Notes: a model not told the origin generated them from the sequence alone. A DNA stretch of 64,000 nucleotides from JAYVIQ01 sp043770215 (GCA_043770215.1 JAYVIQ010000106.1:31014-95013), one strand, 5' to 3'. Positions 1-9,105 are shown, counted from the stretch's first letter. A program made the numbers and translations.

Positions 1-1
1 A

Positions 2-1000
2 AAAGCAGATTCTTCTTCTATTCCTTTTTTTACAATAGGAGGTCAAGGAGGTCAAACTAGAATTACGTCTGTAACTATGGACAAGAAAAACAACATTTGG
101 TTTACAAACAACCTTACAGGTAGTGAACCTTCTATCCATAAATTACTTCCTGATAATACTTGGGAAAGCTTTAGTCTAAATGGAGCTTTTGGTAGTGAAC
201 CAATAGATTTAGTTATAGACGATGTTGATCAGAAATGGATTTTATGTAAAGGACAAAACCTTATAGTTTGGGATGAAATTACAAAAGAAGAAAAGTCTCT
301 TAATTCTACTACAGGACAAGGAAAACTCCCAAGTACAAAAATAAACACCATAGAAAAAGATAGAGAAGGCCAAATTTGGGTAGGTACAGATAAAGGTGTA
401 GCTGTTTTTACAGATCCTCAATTGGCCTTGCGTTCAGACTTTTATGAAGCAAACTTACCTATCTTTGAAAGAAGGCCACTTTTGCAAGATGAGCAAGTTT
501 TAACTATTTGTATAGATGCTGCCAATAGGAAATGGTTTGGAACTAGCAATGGAGTCTTTCTTTTTAATGAAAATGCAACTGAGAATTTATTGAACTTTAA
601 TACAAGTAATAGTTTGCTACCCTCTAATAAAATAAAAGATATTGCTATAAATGAATTGACAGGAGAAGTGTTTTTTGCTACTGAAAAGGGTATTGTTTCT
701 TATTGGGGAGATGCAACTGAACCAAAGGCAGATTTTGCAAATGCAAAAATTTTCCCAAACCCTATACAGCCAGGCTTTGAAGGAGTAGTTACTATTTCTG
801 GTTTAAAAGAAAACACTACAGTCAAAATTACAGATATTGCAGGTAAATTGATTTATGAACAAACCTCTAATGGTGGTACAGCCACCTGGACTACTAAAAA
901 TTTAGATGGCAAGTTAGCAGAATCTGGAGTGTACTTGGTGTATAGTACGGATTCAGAGTTTAAGGATAGTTTTGTTGGTAAAATAGTAATTGTGCATTAA
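2..1000 (+). CDS. PorZ-like beta-propeller protein with T9SS C-terminal sorting domain (5' end outside window)
   Basis: The reading frame is open to the left edge, so only the last 332 or so residues are visible. They contain repeated two-component-regulator-propeller blades (motifs such as REGQIWVGTDKGVAVF and ANRKWFGTSNGVFLF), followed by a C-terminal Ig-like module of about 80 residues that begins IFPNP and ends in KIVIVH. That module is the type A T9SS secretion signal. Propeller plus this short sorting domain is the architecture of PorZ, the surface component of the T9SS attachment complex that handles A-LPS conjugation. The stop codon overlaps the recO start by one base (TAATG), so the two are probably co-transcribed. 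PorZ is my best identification, but other propeller cargo proteins look alike in this part. Confidence 0.7.
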   Translation, partial: KADSSSIPFFTIGGQGGQTRITSVTMDKKNNIWFTNNLTGSEPSIHKLLPDNTWESFSLNGAFGSEPIDLVIDDVDQKWILCKGQNLIVWDEITKEEKSLNSTTGQGKLPSTKINTIEKDREGQIWVGTDKGVAVFTDPQLALRSDFYEANLPIFERRPLLQDEQVLTICIDAANRKWFGTSNGVFLFNENATENLLNFNTSNSLLPSNKIKDIAINELTGEVFFATEKGIVSYWGDATEPKADFANAKIFPNPIQPGFEGVVTISGLKENTTVKITDIAGKLIYEQTSNGGTATWTTKNLDGKLAESGVYLVYSTDSEFKDSFVGKIVIVH

Positions 1001-1692
1001 TGCTCTTTAAAACAAGGGGCTTAGTACTTAGTTACATAAAATACAAGGAAACTTCTATTGTAGTAAAAATATTTACAGATTACTTTGGTGTACAATCATA
1101 TATTGTAAATGGTGTTAGAAGTAAAAAATCCCATAGTAAAATAGCTCTTTTCCAATCCCTCACATTATTGGATCTTGTTGTTTACAAAAACGACAAAAGA
1201 GATTTACAAAGGATTTCTGAGATTAAATGCTTGGCTCCGTACCAAAACATACCTTTTGATCATAACAAAAGTGCTGTTGCCATGTTTTTGGCCGAAATTT
1301 TATCTAAATCTCTTTCTACAGAAGAAAATCAGTTTGAATTATTTAATTTCCTACAAAACTCATTACTTCATTTTGACTTAGATATTAGTAATAATAGGAA
1401 TAATTTTCATCTCTACTTTTGCCTGCAACTGGCACATTTTTATGGACTATCTGCAGATACCAAAGAGATAATAAAGCAAGTAGAAAATTGGCTTAAGTGC
1501 ACAAAAAGTGAGCTAGATATTTGTATAGCTGCTTTGAAAAAATTAGAAAACGGAAGTATTGGCACAGAAACAGCGCTTAGTAGTATAGAGAGAAAACTTA
1601 GTTTGTATGCTATAACTATGTTCTTACAACGCAACATACCTGCATTGCAGCAACTAAAATCTTTAGATGTTATTAAAAGCGTATACCAATAA
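1000..1692 (+). CDS. recO: DNA repair protein RecO
   Basis: The 230-residue protein begins MLFKTRGLVLSYIKYKETS, the typical RecO OB-fold N-terminus, followed by an all-helical C-terminal half. RecO works with RecR (and RecF) to load RecA onto SSB-coated single-stranded DNA during gap repair. The length is close to that usual for Bacteroidota RecO. The CxxC pairs of the zinc finger found in some RecO proteins are absent. The ATG overlaps the upstream stop codon by one base, which fixes the start and implies translational coupling to the propeller gene. Confidence 0.9.
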   Translation: MLFKTRGLVLSYIKYKETSIVVKIFTDYFGVQSYIVNGVRSKKSHSKIALFQSLTLLDLVVYKNDKRDLQRISEIKCLAPYQNIPFDHNKSAVAMFLAEILSKSLSTEENQFELFNFLQNSLLHFDLDISNNRNNFHLYFCLQLAHFYGLSADTKEIIKQVENWLKCTKSELDICIAALKKLENGSIGTETALSSIERKLSLYAITMFLQRNIPALQQLKSLDVIKSVYQ

Positions 1693-1696
1693 TACC

Positions 1697-2032
1697 TTAA
1701 AAATTTATAGCTACGGGTATAACTTTTTCCTCACCATCTCTCTCAATAACTTTAATCATAGCTACTTTTTGCTCTGTCCATAATACACTTATATTCTCCT
1801 TTGTAAAGTCATCTAGATAGACTTCAGTAACCATGGGCTCTCTTACACTGTCTTTGTATATTGGTTCAACAACTAAGACCCAGGGATCAAACATAATTTT
1901 CCGTTCTCCATGGCAACGAATAGTGACTGAACTATCTGCATTTACAAATAGTATGTTTGGTGTCTTTTTTGTTTCACAACCAAAAAAACAGGCTATTAAA
2001 CCTATGAAAATACCTAGTTTAATTTTTCTCAT
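1697..2032 (-). CDS. Small hypothetical lipoprotein
   Basis: The 111-residue protein has a short signal peptide with lipobox FFGC (Cys19), so it should be a lipid-anchored periplasmic or outer-membrane protein. The mature part has alternating beta-like segments (VTIRCHGERKIMFDPWVLVV, then EVYLDDFTKENISVLW) and no catalytic motif that I recognise. It converges on recO with only 4 bp between the stop codons. It starts in a very AT-rich region with no obvious Shine-Dalgarno sequence. Function unknown. Confidence 0.7.
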   Translation of the reverse strand: MRKIKLGIFIGLIACFFGCETKKTPNILFVNADSSVTIRCHGERKIMFDPWVLVVEPIYKDSVREPMVTEVYLDDFTKENISVLWTEQKVAMIKVIERDGEEKVIPVAINF

Positions 2033-2336
2033 ATTTTATAGAGTTATATTTAATCTAATTTAAACTAATATATTGTAGGCTAGTAAAAACACACAATATA
2101 TTTTAATAATATTTAAACGCTATTTTTTTTCCTTTATTCACTTCCAAATTAGTCTATCCTTCATTTTTTTCATTAATCACAAAATGAGAAACAAATAAAA
2201 ACACATTATTATTTTCAACATATAATTATTATTTTTTATACAATTTTCAATTTAAAATTGTATTATAGTGGTCTATTAAACAGTGCTTTTCATAAATTTT
2301 AAGTATTTTAGAGCCTTTATATAAAGAATAAAACCC
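2033..2336. other. AT-rich divergent intergenic region
   Basis: This region of about 300 bp separates the minus-strand lipoprotein from the plus-strand T9SS cargo gene. It is almost entirely A and T and must hold both promoters. I see no clean TAnnTTTG box, no strong inverted repeat and no ORF of interest. Confidence 0.6.
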
Positions 2337-5300
2337 ATGCAAAGAGCAATACTATTTTTACTTTTTTCAATTTCTTTTTTTACTTCGACTTCACAGTCAG
2401 AGCATAACCATTCTTTGGATAAATCTACCAATAGATTTATAGAAAATAAAGGGCAATGGGATGAAAAAATTGTTTTCAAAAGTGAATTGGCTAACGCTAC
2501 AATACTTGTCAGCAATAGGAACTTGATTTATCAAATAAAAGAAAATGATTTGTACAACAAGTACATGGCAGATTTACATGATGGTAAATTTAAACAAGAC
2601 AGTACCTACTATTACAAAAGTGCAGATATTTTACTAGAGTTTGAAGGAGCAGACACTGCCGCTAAACCTAGAGGTAAGTTTGCCAATACAGAAAAAAGAA
2701 ACTATCTGTTAGGCAATGATAGTACAAAATGGGGTAGGAATGTGCTAAGTTATTCAGATATTGAAATCACCAATTTATATCCCAATATAGATTTTAATTT
2801 ATACCATTCAGAGAACTCCATTAAGTATGAGTTTGAAGTAGCTCCAAATGAAGATTACACTCAAATAAAACTAAAATTTACAGGTCAAGAAAGCCTAGAA
2901 ATTGCTAAAAATGGCGATTTATTGATTCATAACGCAATAAGTGACATTATAGAAGATAAGCCTATTGCTTACCAATACATAAAAGGCGTATACAAAGAGG
3001 TGACGTGCAAATTTAAAAAAATAGATATACAAACCATTGGTTTTGAAATTGGTAAAAATTATAACAAAAGATACCCATTGATCATAGACCCACAGCTTAT
3101 TTTCTCTACAGCTTCTGGCTCTACAGCAGACAATTGGGGAAACACTGCTTGTTTAGACAACAAAGGAAATTTATACTCTGGTGGTACTGTTTTTGGGACT
3201 GAATTTGGTGTTTCTGGAGTACCAAAAGAAAATGGATTTCCAACAACTTTTGGAGCATTTCAAAGAAAATTTCAAGGGGGTGGTACAGATATTGGCATTT
3301 TGAAATTTGATTCTTCTGGGCAGAATTTAATTTACGCTACTTACATAGGTGGGCAATTTACCGAGATACCTACAAGTATAATAACTAATGATAAACAAGA
3401 ACTTTTTATCTTAGGGGTAACATCATCTAAAGATTTTCCAAAAGCTGTAAACGCATTTGCTGGCGGTAAAGCATTTGACCCAGTTGGTGGATACACTTTT
3501 GAAAATGGTACTGATATAATTATCATAAAGCTTAATAGTTCTGGAAGTGATGTAATAAAATCTAGGTATGTTGGTGGTCCTTTAAACGATGGAGATAACA
3601 TGAAACTACCTCAATTTAGGCGTTTCCCACAAAATTATTTAAGTGTGATTAATTACGGCGATGAGCTTAGGGGAGAAATAATTATTGATAAAGAAGAAAA
3701 TATTTATGTGGCTTCTTCTACAAACAACGGTGTTTATGATTTTATTAATGAAGACCGGAATCAATCTACATTTTTCCCTACAAAAAATGCTTTTCAGCCA
3801 AATTTTGGTGGTGGGTTTCAAGATGGTGTAGTTTTCAAAGTGCATCATTCATTAGACTCTTTGGTATGGAGCAGTTATTTGGGTGGGCGCTTACCAGATG
3901 CAGCTTACGGTTTGGTACTTGGCAAAGAAAACAGTGTGTATGTAACTGGTATTTGTTCATCACCAATTTTTAATAGAAATGCAAAAACATATAAACCAGA
4001 TTTTCAAGGGGTTTATGATGGGTATGTAGCCAAAATAACTCCTGATGGCAAATCTATAAATGCCTACACGTACTTAGGAACCCCAAATAAAGATGCCTCA
4101 TACTTTATTAAAAATGATGAGGAAGAAAATATTTATGTATTAGGCCAAACTTTTGGCAACTATGGGCATTTCCCATCTACTATCTATAGTAACAAAAATG
4201 AAGGATTATTTGTCCATAAATTAGGAGCGAAATTAGATACTTCCTACTTCTATACAACTATAGGAGATAGCTTAGGGGATTTTAGACCTAATATCTCGCC
4301 CACTGCATTTTTGGTAAATGAATGTGGCAATATTTTTATTTCTGGTTGGGGAGGCGCATCTAATTACATTGGATCCAATACAAATAGAATGGAAGTAACT
4401 AAAAATGCTTTTAAAAATACTACTGATGGCAATGATTTTTATATGGCAGTGTATCTAAAAGATATGGATTCTTTACTATACGCTACCTATTTTGGGGTTG
4501 ATGGTGTAGCAGAGCATGTAGATGGTGGCACAAGTAGATTTAGTGACCAAGGCATAGTGTACCAAAGTGTATGTGCTGGATGTGGAGATGGTGGAAAACC
4601 TTTTGTAGTTTATCCAACCAATTCTACTGGTGCTTACCCCCAACAAAACAAAAGTGCCAATTGCAACAACGGTGTTTTTAAGTATGACTTGTCTTCTTTA
4701 AACGCAAAAATAGGAGTTTCTGATGGTTGTGGACCTCTGACTCAATATTTTGTAAACCAAACTGATGGAGGGGTAGATTATTTTTGGGATTTTGGAGATG
4801 GTACAAATACACTTGTTTTTACAAAAGAAACAATAAAACATACGTATAAAAAAGCAGGGAGGTATAAAGTCTCTCTAACTACTACAGATTTAACCACATG
4901 TAAGCGCACAGATACCGATTTTGAATTTGTAAATGTTTCTGATAGATTGTCACCTAAAATATTTGCAGATTCGGTGTGTAAAGCCGAAAAAATTGAGTGG
5001 GACAAATATGCTGATGAAGATTTTGTTACATACGCCTGGAGCCCCAGTACAGGATTAGATAACCAGGCAATAAAAAACCCAGTTATTACAGCACCAGATA
5101 ACAGTATACGTTATTTTATTACTCTTAAAGATGCTTTAGGTTGCGAGAGAAAAGATACTTTAGACGTATTTGTTCCTTTTTTCTCTTCAAATCTTTCTGC
5201 TTCTATAGTATCTAGTTGCCAGCATTTAAGTATTCCTAAAATAGAATTGTCTTCAAATTATACCAGTAATTTCATGCCCCAAAATTTAGATTGGAAAATA

Positions 5301-5681
5301 AATACAGAAGAGGTTAAAACAGAAGGGAACAAACTCGTGTACACACCGCCAACTTTTGGAGAGTTTAAAATAAACGTGAAAGCAAATTTTAAGACTTGTG
5401 AGTTTAATGATATGAGAACTGTTTTTTTACCTCAAATAAAAGTGCCAAACATTATTACACCTAATCAAGACAGCAAGAACGATGTTTTTAAAATAGAGGG
5501 GCTGGAAGCAGGTGGGAACTGGAGTCTTTTAATTGCCAACCGCTGGGGAAAAGAAGTTTTTGAAACAAATGCATATGACAACAAATGGGATGCCAACGCA
5601 GTATCTGCCGGAACGTATTTTTATGAACTCAAAGGACCAAATGGTGACAAATGCAAAGGATGGTTACAAGTTGTAAAATAA
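2337..5681 (+). CDS. Large secreted SBBP/PKD protein with type B T9SS sorting domain
   Basis: The protein has 1114 residues. A signal peptide covers about 1-20. It is followed by the FIENKGQWDEKIVF motif of the DUF7948-type N-terminal domain (about 32-240), then a long SBBP-type beta-propeller in which segments such as DIGILKFDSSGQNLIYATYIGG recur. A PKD domain follows at about 808-865 (YFWDFGDGT). From about 1036 the gliding-motility-associated type B C-terminal domain runs to the end (PNIITPNQDSKNDVFKIEGL, closing in GWLQVVK). Proteins of this design are exported by Sec, then by T9SS, and stay at or leave the cell surface. They are large adhesin-like or structural proteins, and the substrate is unknown. 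The gene stands alone. Confidence 0.85.
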   Translation: MQRAILFLLFSISFFTSTSQSEHNHSLDKSTNRFIENKGQWDEKIVFKSELANATILVSNRNLIYQIKENDLYNKYMADLHDGKFKQDSTYYYKSADILLEFEGADTAAKPRGKFANTEKRNYLLGNDSTKWGRNVLSYSDIEITNLYPNIDFNLYHSENSIKYEFEVAPNEDYTQIKLKFTGQESLEIAKNGDLLIHNAISDIIEDKPIAYQYIKGVYKEVTCKFKKIDIQTIGFEIGKNYNKRYPLIIDPQLIFSTASGSTADNWGNTACLDNKGNLYSGGTVFGTEFGVSGVPKENGFPTTFGAFQRKFQGGGTDIGILKFDSSGQNLIYATYIGGQFTEIPTSIITNDKQELFILGVTSSKDFPKAVNAFAGGKAFDPVGGYTFENGTDIIIIKLNSSGSDVIKSRYVGGPLNDGDNMKLPQFRRFPQNYLSVINYGDELRGEIIIDKEENIYVASSTNNGVYDFINEDRNQSTFFPTKNAFQPNFGGGFQDGVVFKVHHSLDSLVWSSYLGGRLPDAAYGLVLGKENSVYVTGICSSPIFNRNAKTYKPDFQGVYDGYVAKITPDGKSINAYTYLGTPNKDASYFIKNDEEENIYVLGQTFGNYGHFPSTIYSNKNEGLFVHKLGAKLDTSYFYTTIGDSLGDFRPNISPTAFLVNECGNIFISGWGGASNYIGSNTNRMEVTKNAFKNTTDGNDFYMAVYLKDMDSLLYATYFGVDGVAEHVDGGTSRFSDQGIVYQSVCAGCGDGGKPFVVYPTNSTGAYPQQNKSANCNNGVFKYDLSSLNAKIGVSDGCGPLTQYFVNQTDGGVDYFWDFGDGTNTLVFTKETIKHTYKKAGRYKVSLTTTDLTTCKRTDTDFEFVNVSDRLSPKIFADSVCKAEKIEWDKYADEDFVTYAWSPSTGLDNQAIKNPVITAPDNSIRYFITLKDALGCERKDTLDVFVPFFSSNLSASIVSSCQHLSIPKIELSSNYTSNFMPQNLDWKINTEEVKTEGNKLVYTPPTFGEFKINVKANFKTCEFNDMRTVFLPQIKVPNIITPNQDSKNDVFKIEGLEAGGNWSLLIANRWGKEVFETNAYDNKWDANAVSAGTYFYELKGPNGDKCKGWLQVVK

Positions 5682-6080
5682 CAATATGTTTGAATGTATT
5701 TTAAAGTTCAGCATCAATTTTCTTAATAGGTATTTCATAAAAGCCAATGGGTATCTAAATTAGATAAATTTTTGTAATGCAATTGATTTTAGATAAAGGG
5801 GACAAAACTAAAGTAATTTTAGAATGTAAAACGTTAATTCCGCTAAAAGGAATCAATGTTAATAGTGTAAGTAAGGGGATAAACTTTTTTAAACGGTTTC
5901 AAAAAAAACGATTCAATTTCATAAACTTATCCACAGAAAAAACCTTTGTTTTCTGTCTTGAATTGCTTTTAAAGCATTTTTTATGCTTTAGTGCGGCTTT
6001 AAAGTAGTACTATTTCCAAACAATTTTAGTACTATTCTCGTTAATTACTCAATTTACACCATTTAAAACGGAGGACTATT
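5682..6080. other. Intergenic region upstream of the Hsp20-like gene
   Basis: About 400 bp. It contains a perfect DnaA-box 9-mer TTATCCACA at 5927-5935, a small hairpin AAAGCAT-TTTTT-ATGCTTT around 5968-5990, and the tandem TAGTACTATT repeats described separately. A 76-codon open frame (5777-6007) is present, but its composition is not protein-like and I do not call it. One DnaA box without a cluster or an AT-rich unwinding element is not enough to call an origin. Confidence 0.5.
6005..6036. promoter_or_regulatory. Tandem TAGTACTATT repeats, possible operator
   Basis: The 10-mer TAGTACTATT occurs at 6005-6014 and again at 6027-6036. The copies are 22 bp apart, about two helical turns, and lie 45-75 bp upstream of the Hsp20-like start codon. 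The position and phasing suit a regulator or sigma-factor binding site for the stress gene. This is inference from spacing only. Confidence 0.3.
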
Positions 6081-6485
6081 ATGAAAGCATTTACATACTT
6101 AGACACCAAATTCATTGCATTAAATGGCGACTTGGCAAATATAGTAAGTGGGGGGACAGCAATGTTGCAAAATAACTTATCTAAAACGGATAAAAAATAT
6201 CAAATACGTGCCAAATTACCAAGTTTTGATAACAGATTCTTAAGTGTTGAAATCATTGAAAATCAGTTGATAATTTCTGGGAGCGTGCAGACAATCAGCA
6301 AAACAGGCATTGTATTTAATCTCCCTTTTGCTTCCAGAGCTTTTGGAATACCAGAAAATGTAGAAAAAGATAAAATAGAAGTATTTGAAAAAGAAGGTTA
6401 TTTAATTGTAGAAATGCCTGAGTCAGGTTCTAAAAAACCTAGAGACAGAAGAAATATAGATATTAATTTTGATGACGATTTTTGA
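6081..6485 (+). CDS. Hsp20/alpha-crystallin-like small heat shock protein
   Basis: The 134-residue protein has an alpha-crystallin-like core. A beta-sandwich pattern starts YQIRAKLPSFDNRFLSVEII and is followed by LIISG, then by the typical late segment in which FALPFAS-like residues (LPFASRAFGIPENVEKDKIE) precede EGYLIVEMPES. Small heat shock proteins hold unfolding proteins for ATP-dependent chaperones. The terminal IXI-type motif is not obvious, and the tail is basic then acidic. A strong Shine-Dalgarno-like GGAGGA lies 7 bp before the ATG, which is rare in this window and suggests high translation. A rho-independent terminator follows. A J-domain protein lies next door on the opposite strand. 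Confidence 0.75.
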   Translation: MKAFTYLDTKFIALNGDLANIVSGGTAMLQNNLSKTDKKYQIRAKLPSFDNRFLSVEIIENQLIISGSVQTISKTGIVFNLPFASRAFGIPENVEKDKIEVFEKEGYLIVEMPESGSKKPRDRRNIDINFDDDF

Positions 6486-6523
6486 TATTTTTACAAGATA
6501 AATTGCATCAAGTACTGAAATAA

Positions 6524-6558
6524 AAAACTTTGGGAGTATGATTAGCTCTCAAAGTTTT
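6524..6558 (+). terminator. Rho-independent terminator after the Hsp20-like gene
   Basis: The 13-bp stem is formed by AAAACTTTGGGAG (6524-6536) and CTCTCAAAGTTTT (6546-6558), with one G-U pair and a 9-base loop. The A and T flanks let it act in both directions, so it can also end the converging J-domain gene. Confidence 0.75.
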
Positions 6559-6588
6559 GCCTCATTTATTGAAAAGGCAGTCCATTTT

Positions 6589-7776
6589 TTAGGAATAAAA
6601 ATAATACAAGTCTAACCCCAAAACTTTAAATGTTTGCATTTCTTCATTTGTCCATAAAATAGATTTTACTTTGTCTTTGTTGAAGTCTACACCAGTCAAT
6701 TTTCTTAAAATTCCCCTTTGAGTTTCTTTTCTAATCATATTTTCTAACAATTCTTCTAGCATAAAAAGTTCATTTCTTTTAGTTCCATTTTTGGATAGAG
6801 CTAGATATTGAAAAAGTGCGGGGATTACAAGAACATGACCTTGGCTTGTTGCCAAAATATCTCTATACAATGGTCCATAAATGGATTGCATGCCTTCTAA
6901 AAATTTAGGGACAATAACATAGATCAGATCTTCGGCAAGGTCATTTTTTTTATGTTTCAAAAGTACACTCATTAATCCAAATGCAACCTCAAAAGATTCT
7001 ATTTTTTGTTTTTTTAGGTATGTTACTCTTTCTTTTAATTGTTTTGAATCATTATTTATGAGTAATAAACAAATTATTTTTGTGCTGTTTTCATAGCTGA
7101 TCTTATACCCATATTTTTTGGAGAATAGTTCTAATTGCCTGTATGCTGTTAGGCTTTCTTTATATCTTTTCACTTCAAATAACTGCACTGCTTTTTTTTC
7201 TGTTTGTTTCAAAAGCGCGTCTTCGAGTTCTTTTATTAATGTGTAATTTCCTGAAAAAAGAGCTATGCTATCTAAGTTTTTAGAAGCTTCTACAAAGTTT
7301 TCTTTTTTGGTGTATAGTATTGTTTTGCTTTTTAAATGCTGATTTATTTTTGCCAATTGCTCTATACTAGTTATGTTTTGGGGTTTAAAATGACTTAGGG
7401 CAAGTATGGCTATAAACATAAGAATCATAACAAAAGAAACTTTTATGTATACTTTTTGAAATTCAGTGAATACAATTTTCACCTCTTTTTTTCTTGTCCA
7501 CTGATGATTCTTTTTATTGGGTGGTTGGTTAGGGGTGTTGTATGCGGATATTGGTTGTTGAGTACCATATTTCAGAAACGCATCATACTTTTGTTTAGCA
7601 ATAGGATTATTTAAAACTTGGTAAGCATTATTCAACTCTTTAAATGCGTTTTCAAAAAGAGCAGATCCTCCATTTTTGTCTGGATGATATTTCATAGCCA
7701 ATACCCTAAATGCTTTCTGTACATCTTTTGCATCAGAAAAAATAGGTAAGCCTAATGTTTGGTAATGATTGCTCAC
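6589..7776 (-). CDS. J-domain (DnaJ-like) membrane protein
   Basis: The 395-residue protein has an N-terminal J domain of about 65 residues with the HPD motif at 31-33 (KYHPDKNGG), then a Pro/Asn-rich linker. A single transmembrane helix follows at about 112-130 (VSFVMILMFIAILALSHF). The long helical C-terminal part resembles TPR-like repeats (ALLKQTEKKAVQLFEVKRYK). It lacks the Gly/Phe region and zinc-finger domain of true DnaJ. It is therefore a type III J protein that probably recruits DnaK to the membrane. The C-terminal client or partner is unknown. Confidence 0.8.
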   Translation of the reverse strand: MSNHYQTLGLPIFSDAKDVQKAFRVLAMKYHPDKNGGSALFENAFKELNNAYQVLNNPIAKQKYDAFLKYGTQQPISAYNTPNQPPNKKNHQWTRKKEVKIVFTEFQKVYIKVSFVMILMFIAILALSHFKPQNITSIEQLAKINQHLKSKTILYTKKENFVEASKNLDSIALFSGNYTLIKELEDALLKQTEKKAVQLFEVKRYKESLTAYRQLELFSKKYGYKISYENSTKIICLLLINNDSKQLKERVTYLKKQKIESFEVAFGLMSVLLKHKKNDLAEDLIYVIVPKFLEGMQSIYGPLYRDILATSQGHVLVIPALFQYLALSKNGTKRNELFMLEELLENMIRKETQRGILRKLTGVDFNKDKVKSILWTNEEMQTFKVLGLDLYYFYS

Positions 7777-7984
7777 TTTGAGTAACTATTAATTATATTT
7801 TTTTCATTTATTCTAAAAATTCATTTTTTTTGAAACTATATTTCTGAATTTAGTGGTGAATTTATATAGATTCTAGAATTTTTATATATGTGTGTTCTAC
7901 CAATTATAGAGTATTTTATTACCGAAGTTGGCATAGTATAAATTTAATTAAAATTTTAATAATCAATAGAATATAAAATATTTT

Positions 7985-8152
7985 GTGAATATCCGCAATG
8001 ATACCAGCACCTATTATTTTTTTGCGAAAAGGATCAAAGCGGAGCTCTTTTTTGCTTTTTCAGCAAAAAAAGCGAGAGCGTAGAGCCTGACCCGATAGGG
8101 TTTCGTCCAAAATCACTAATCAATTCCACTACTAGTACAATAACGGATATTC
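7985..8152 (+). repeat. MITE-like interspersed repeat, copy 1
   Basis: This is a 168-bp element with inverted ends: TGAATATCCG at 7986-7995 and CGGATATTCA at 8144-8153. The 12-mer ATAAAATATTTT flanks it at 7973-7984 and 8153-8164, as expected for a target-site duplication. (The inner 10 bases of that 12-mer are palindromic, so they could also extend the inverted repeat.) Inside are a hairpin TTTTTTGCT-TTTTC-AGCAAAAAA and the conserved core AGAGCCTGACCCGATAGGGT. Homologous copies lie at 42822-42987 (inverted) and 55432-55600. It has no coding capacity. Confidence 0.85.
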
Positions 8153-8412
8153 ATAAAATATTTTTAACTTTTTTATTTTACAAACAAAGTGAACTTTTAT
8201 ATACACTTTTCTGCTAGAAGTTTTTTTTAATACCTGCGGAAGAAGTTACAAATTATAACCGAATGTACTTTTATCAAATTAAGATATACTGTTTTGTTAA
8301 AACTGTATAAAAAGTGGGTTTTCGAGCTATTTTTTTTGTAAAAATCCAACGTTGGGGCTTTAGTGATGTAGCACGCTAAACCGATAATTTTACTTTAAAT
8401 TCATAACTTCTT

Positions 8413-8577
8413 CTATTCATTTAGAATACAATATCCAATTGGAATCATTTTAGTATCCGGAGATCTGTTTGGGCTAACAATCTCTGTACGTATAGGAAAA
8501 AAATTCTAAAAGATTTATGTCTTTAAGTATTTGTAAAATTTGAGCTTCTATGTCTTTAGCTAGGTAAGTAAATGAGT
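8413..8577 (-). pseudogene. Frameshifted C-terminal remnant of an unidentified gene
   Basis: On the minus strand, directly after the cytochrome c gene, one frame reads YSFTYLAKDIEAQILQILKD and on to LLEFF. The next frame continues PIRTEIVSPNRSPDTKMIPI and ends GYCILNE plus stop at 8413. The switch falls in a run of seven A bases (plus strand, about 8501-8507), a usual place for indels. Joined, the two pieces give about 54 residues of protein-like sequence without a start codon, since the upstream part would lie inside the cytochrome gene. I do not recognise the family. Confidence 0.3.
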
Positions 8578-8580
8578 AAA

Positions 8581-8928
8581 TTATTTTTTAACGCTCATAT
8601 GAAGGACATAATTTAAAATAAGTTTTTCATCATCTGGACTAAGCTTTGGAGAAGATGCATTCACTTTTTTCACCATTCTAGGAACAATGCGTCTCCATTC
8701 AGATTCCGGTTCGCTTTCTGGGTTTTTTAGTCCATGACATGAGCCACAGTTTTGGGTATACAACAATTTCCCTTCAAGTATTTCAGTAGTTAGGGTATCT
8801 AAACTGAGTTGTTCTGCCACAACTTCTTTTTCATCTGCCGTATTTTTTTTGGCGTTTAACGTTGTTTTTTTTGCAGCGCAAGCACAACAAACAAGAGTTG
8901 CTATAATGATTGTTATTTTTTTTAACAT
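8581..8928 (-). CDS. Small cytochrome c lipoprotein
   Basis: The 115-residue protein has a signal peptide ending in a Cys-rich lipobox (LVCCAC, about residues 12-17), so it is probably lipid-anchored on the periplasmic side. One c-type haem site CGSCH lies at 61-65, with candidate distal Met ligands at 85 or 111. The sequence EILEGKLLYTQNCGSCHGL is typical of class I monohaem cytochromes. It is likely to carry electrons in a respiratory chain, partner unknown. No oxidase or dehydrogenase gene is adjacent. Confidence 0.8.
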   Translation of the reverse strand: MLKKITIIIATLVCCACAAKKTTLNAKKNTADEKEVVAEQLSLDTLTTEILEGKLLYTQNCGSCHGLKNPESEPESEWRRIVPRMVKKVNASSPKLSPDDEKLILNYVLHMSVKK

Positions 8929-9105
8929 TTACTTAATTTCTAGTTACAATTTCTACTCTAATAAACTTACAAAAAAATATCAAAATATCAAGTCAGAAAA
9001 CGAACAAACATTTGAACAACACAACCATAGAGCACCTTGTTTGTATTAAATACATTTAATTTATATTTCTTAAAACTAAATCAATTTATACGTCATAAAA
9101 GGTAT

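Larger units (their letters stand above)
7777..8580. other. Intergenic region with repeat copy 1 and a gene remnant
   Basis: This 800-bp stretch holds repeat element copy 1 (7985-8152) and a minus-strand coding remnant at 8413-8577, both listed separately. The part between them (about 8165-8410) contains a palindrome CCAACGTTGG near 8347 but nothing else that I can interpret. Confidence 0.6.

Noticed and set aside
5927..5935. Perfect DnaA box TTATCCACA as a sign of oriC
   Set aside because: Only one perfect box, no cluster, no dnaA or gidA/rpmH neighbours and no clear unwinding element.
5777..6007. 76-codon open frame between the T9SS cargo gene and the Hsp20-like gene
   Set aside because: Repetitive Lys/Phe/Leu-rich sequence, no start signal and no family resemblance. 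The region is better explained as regulatory DNA.
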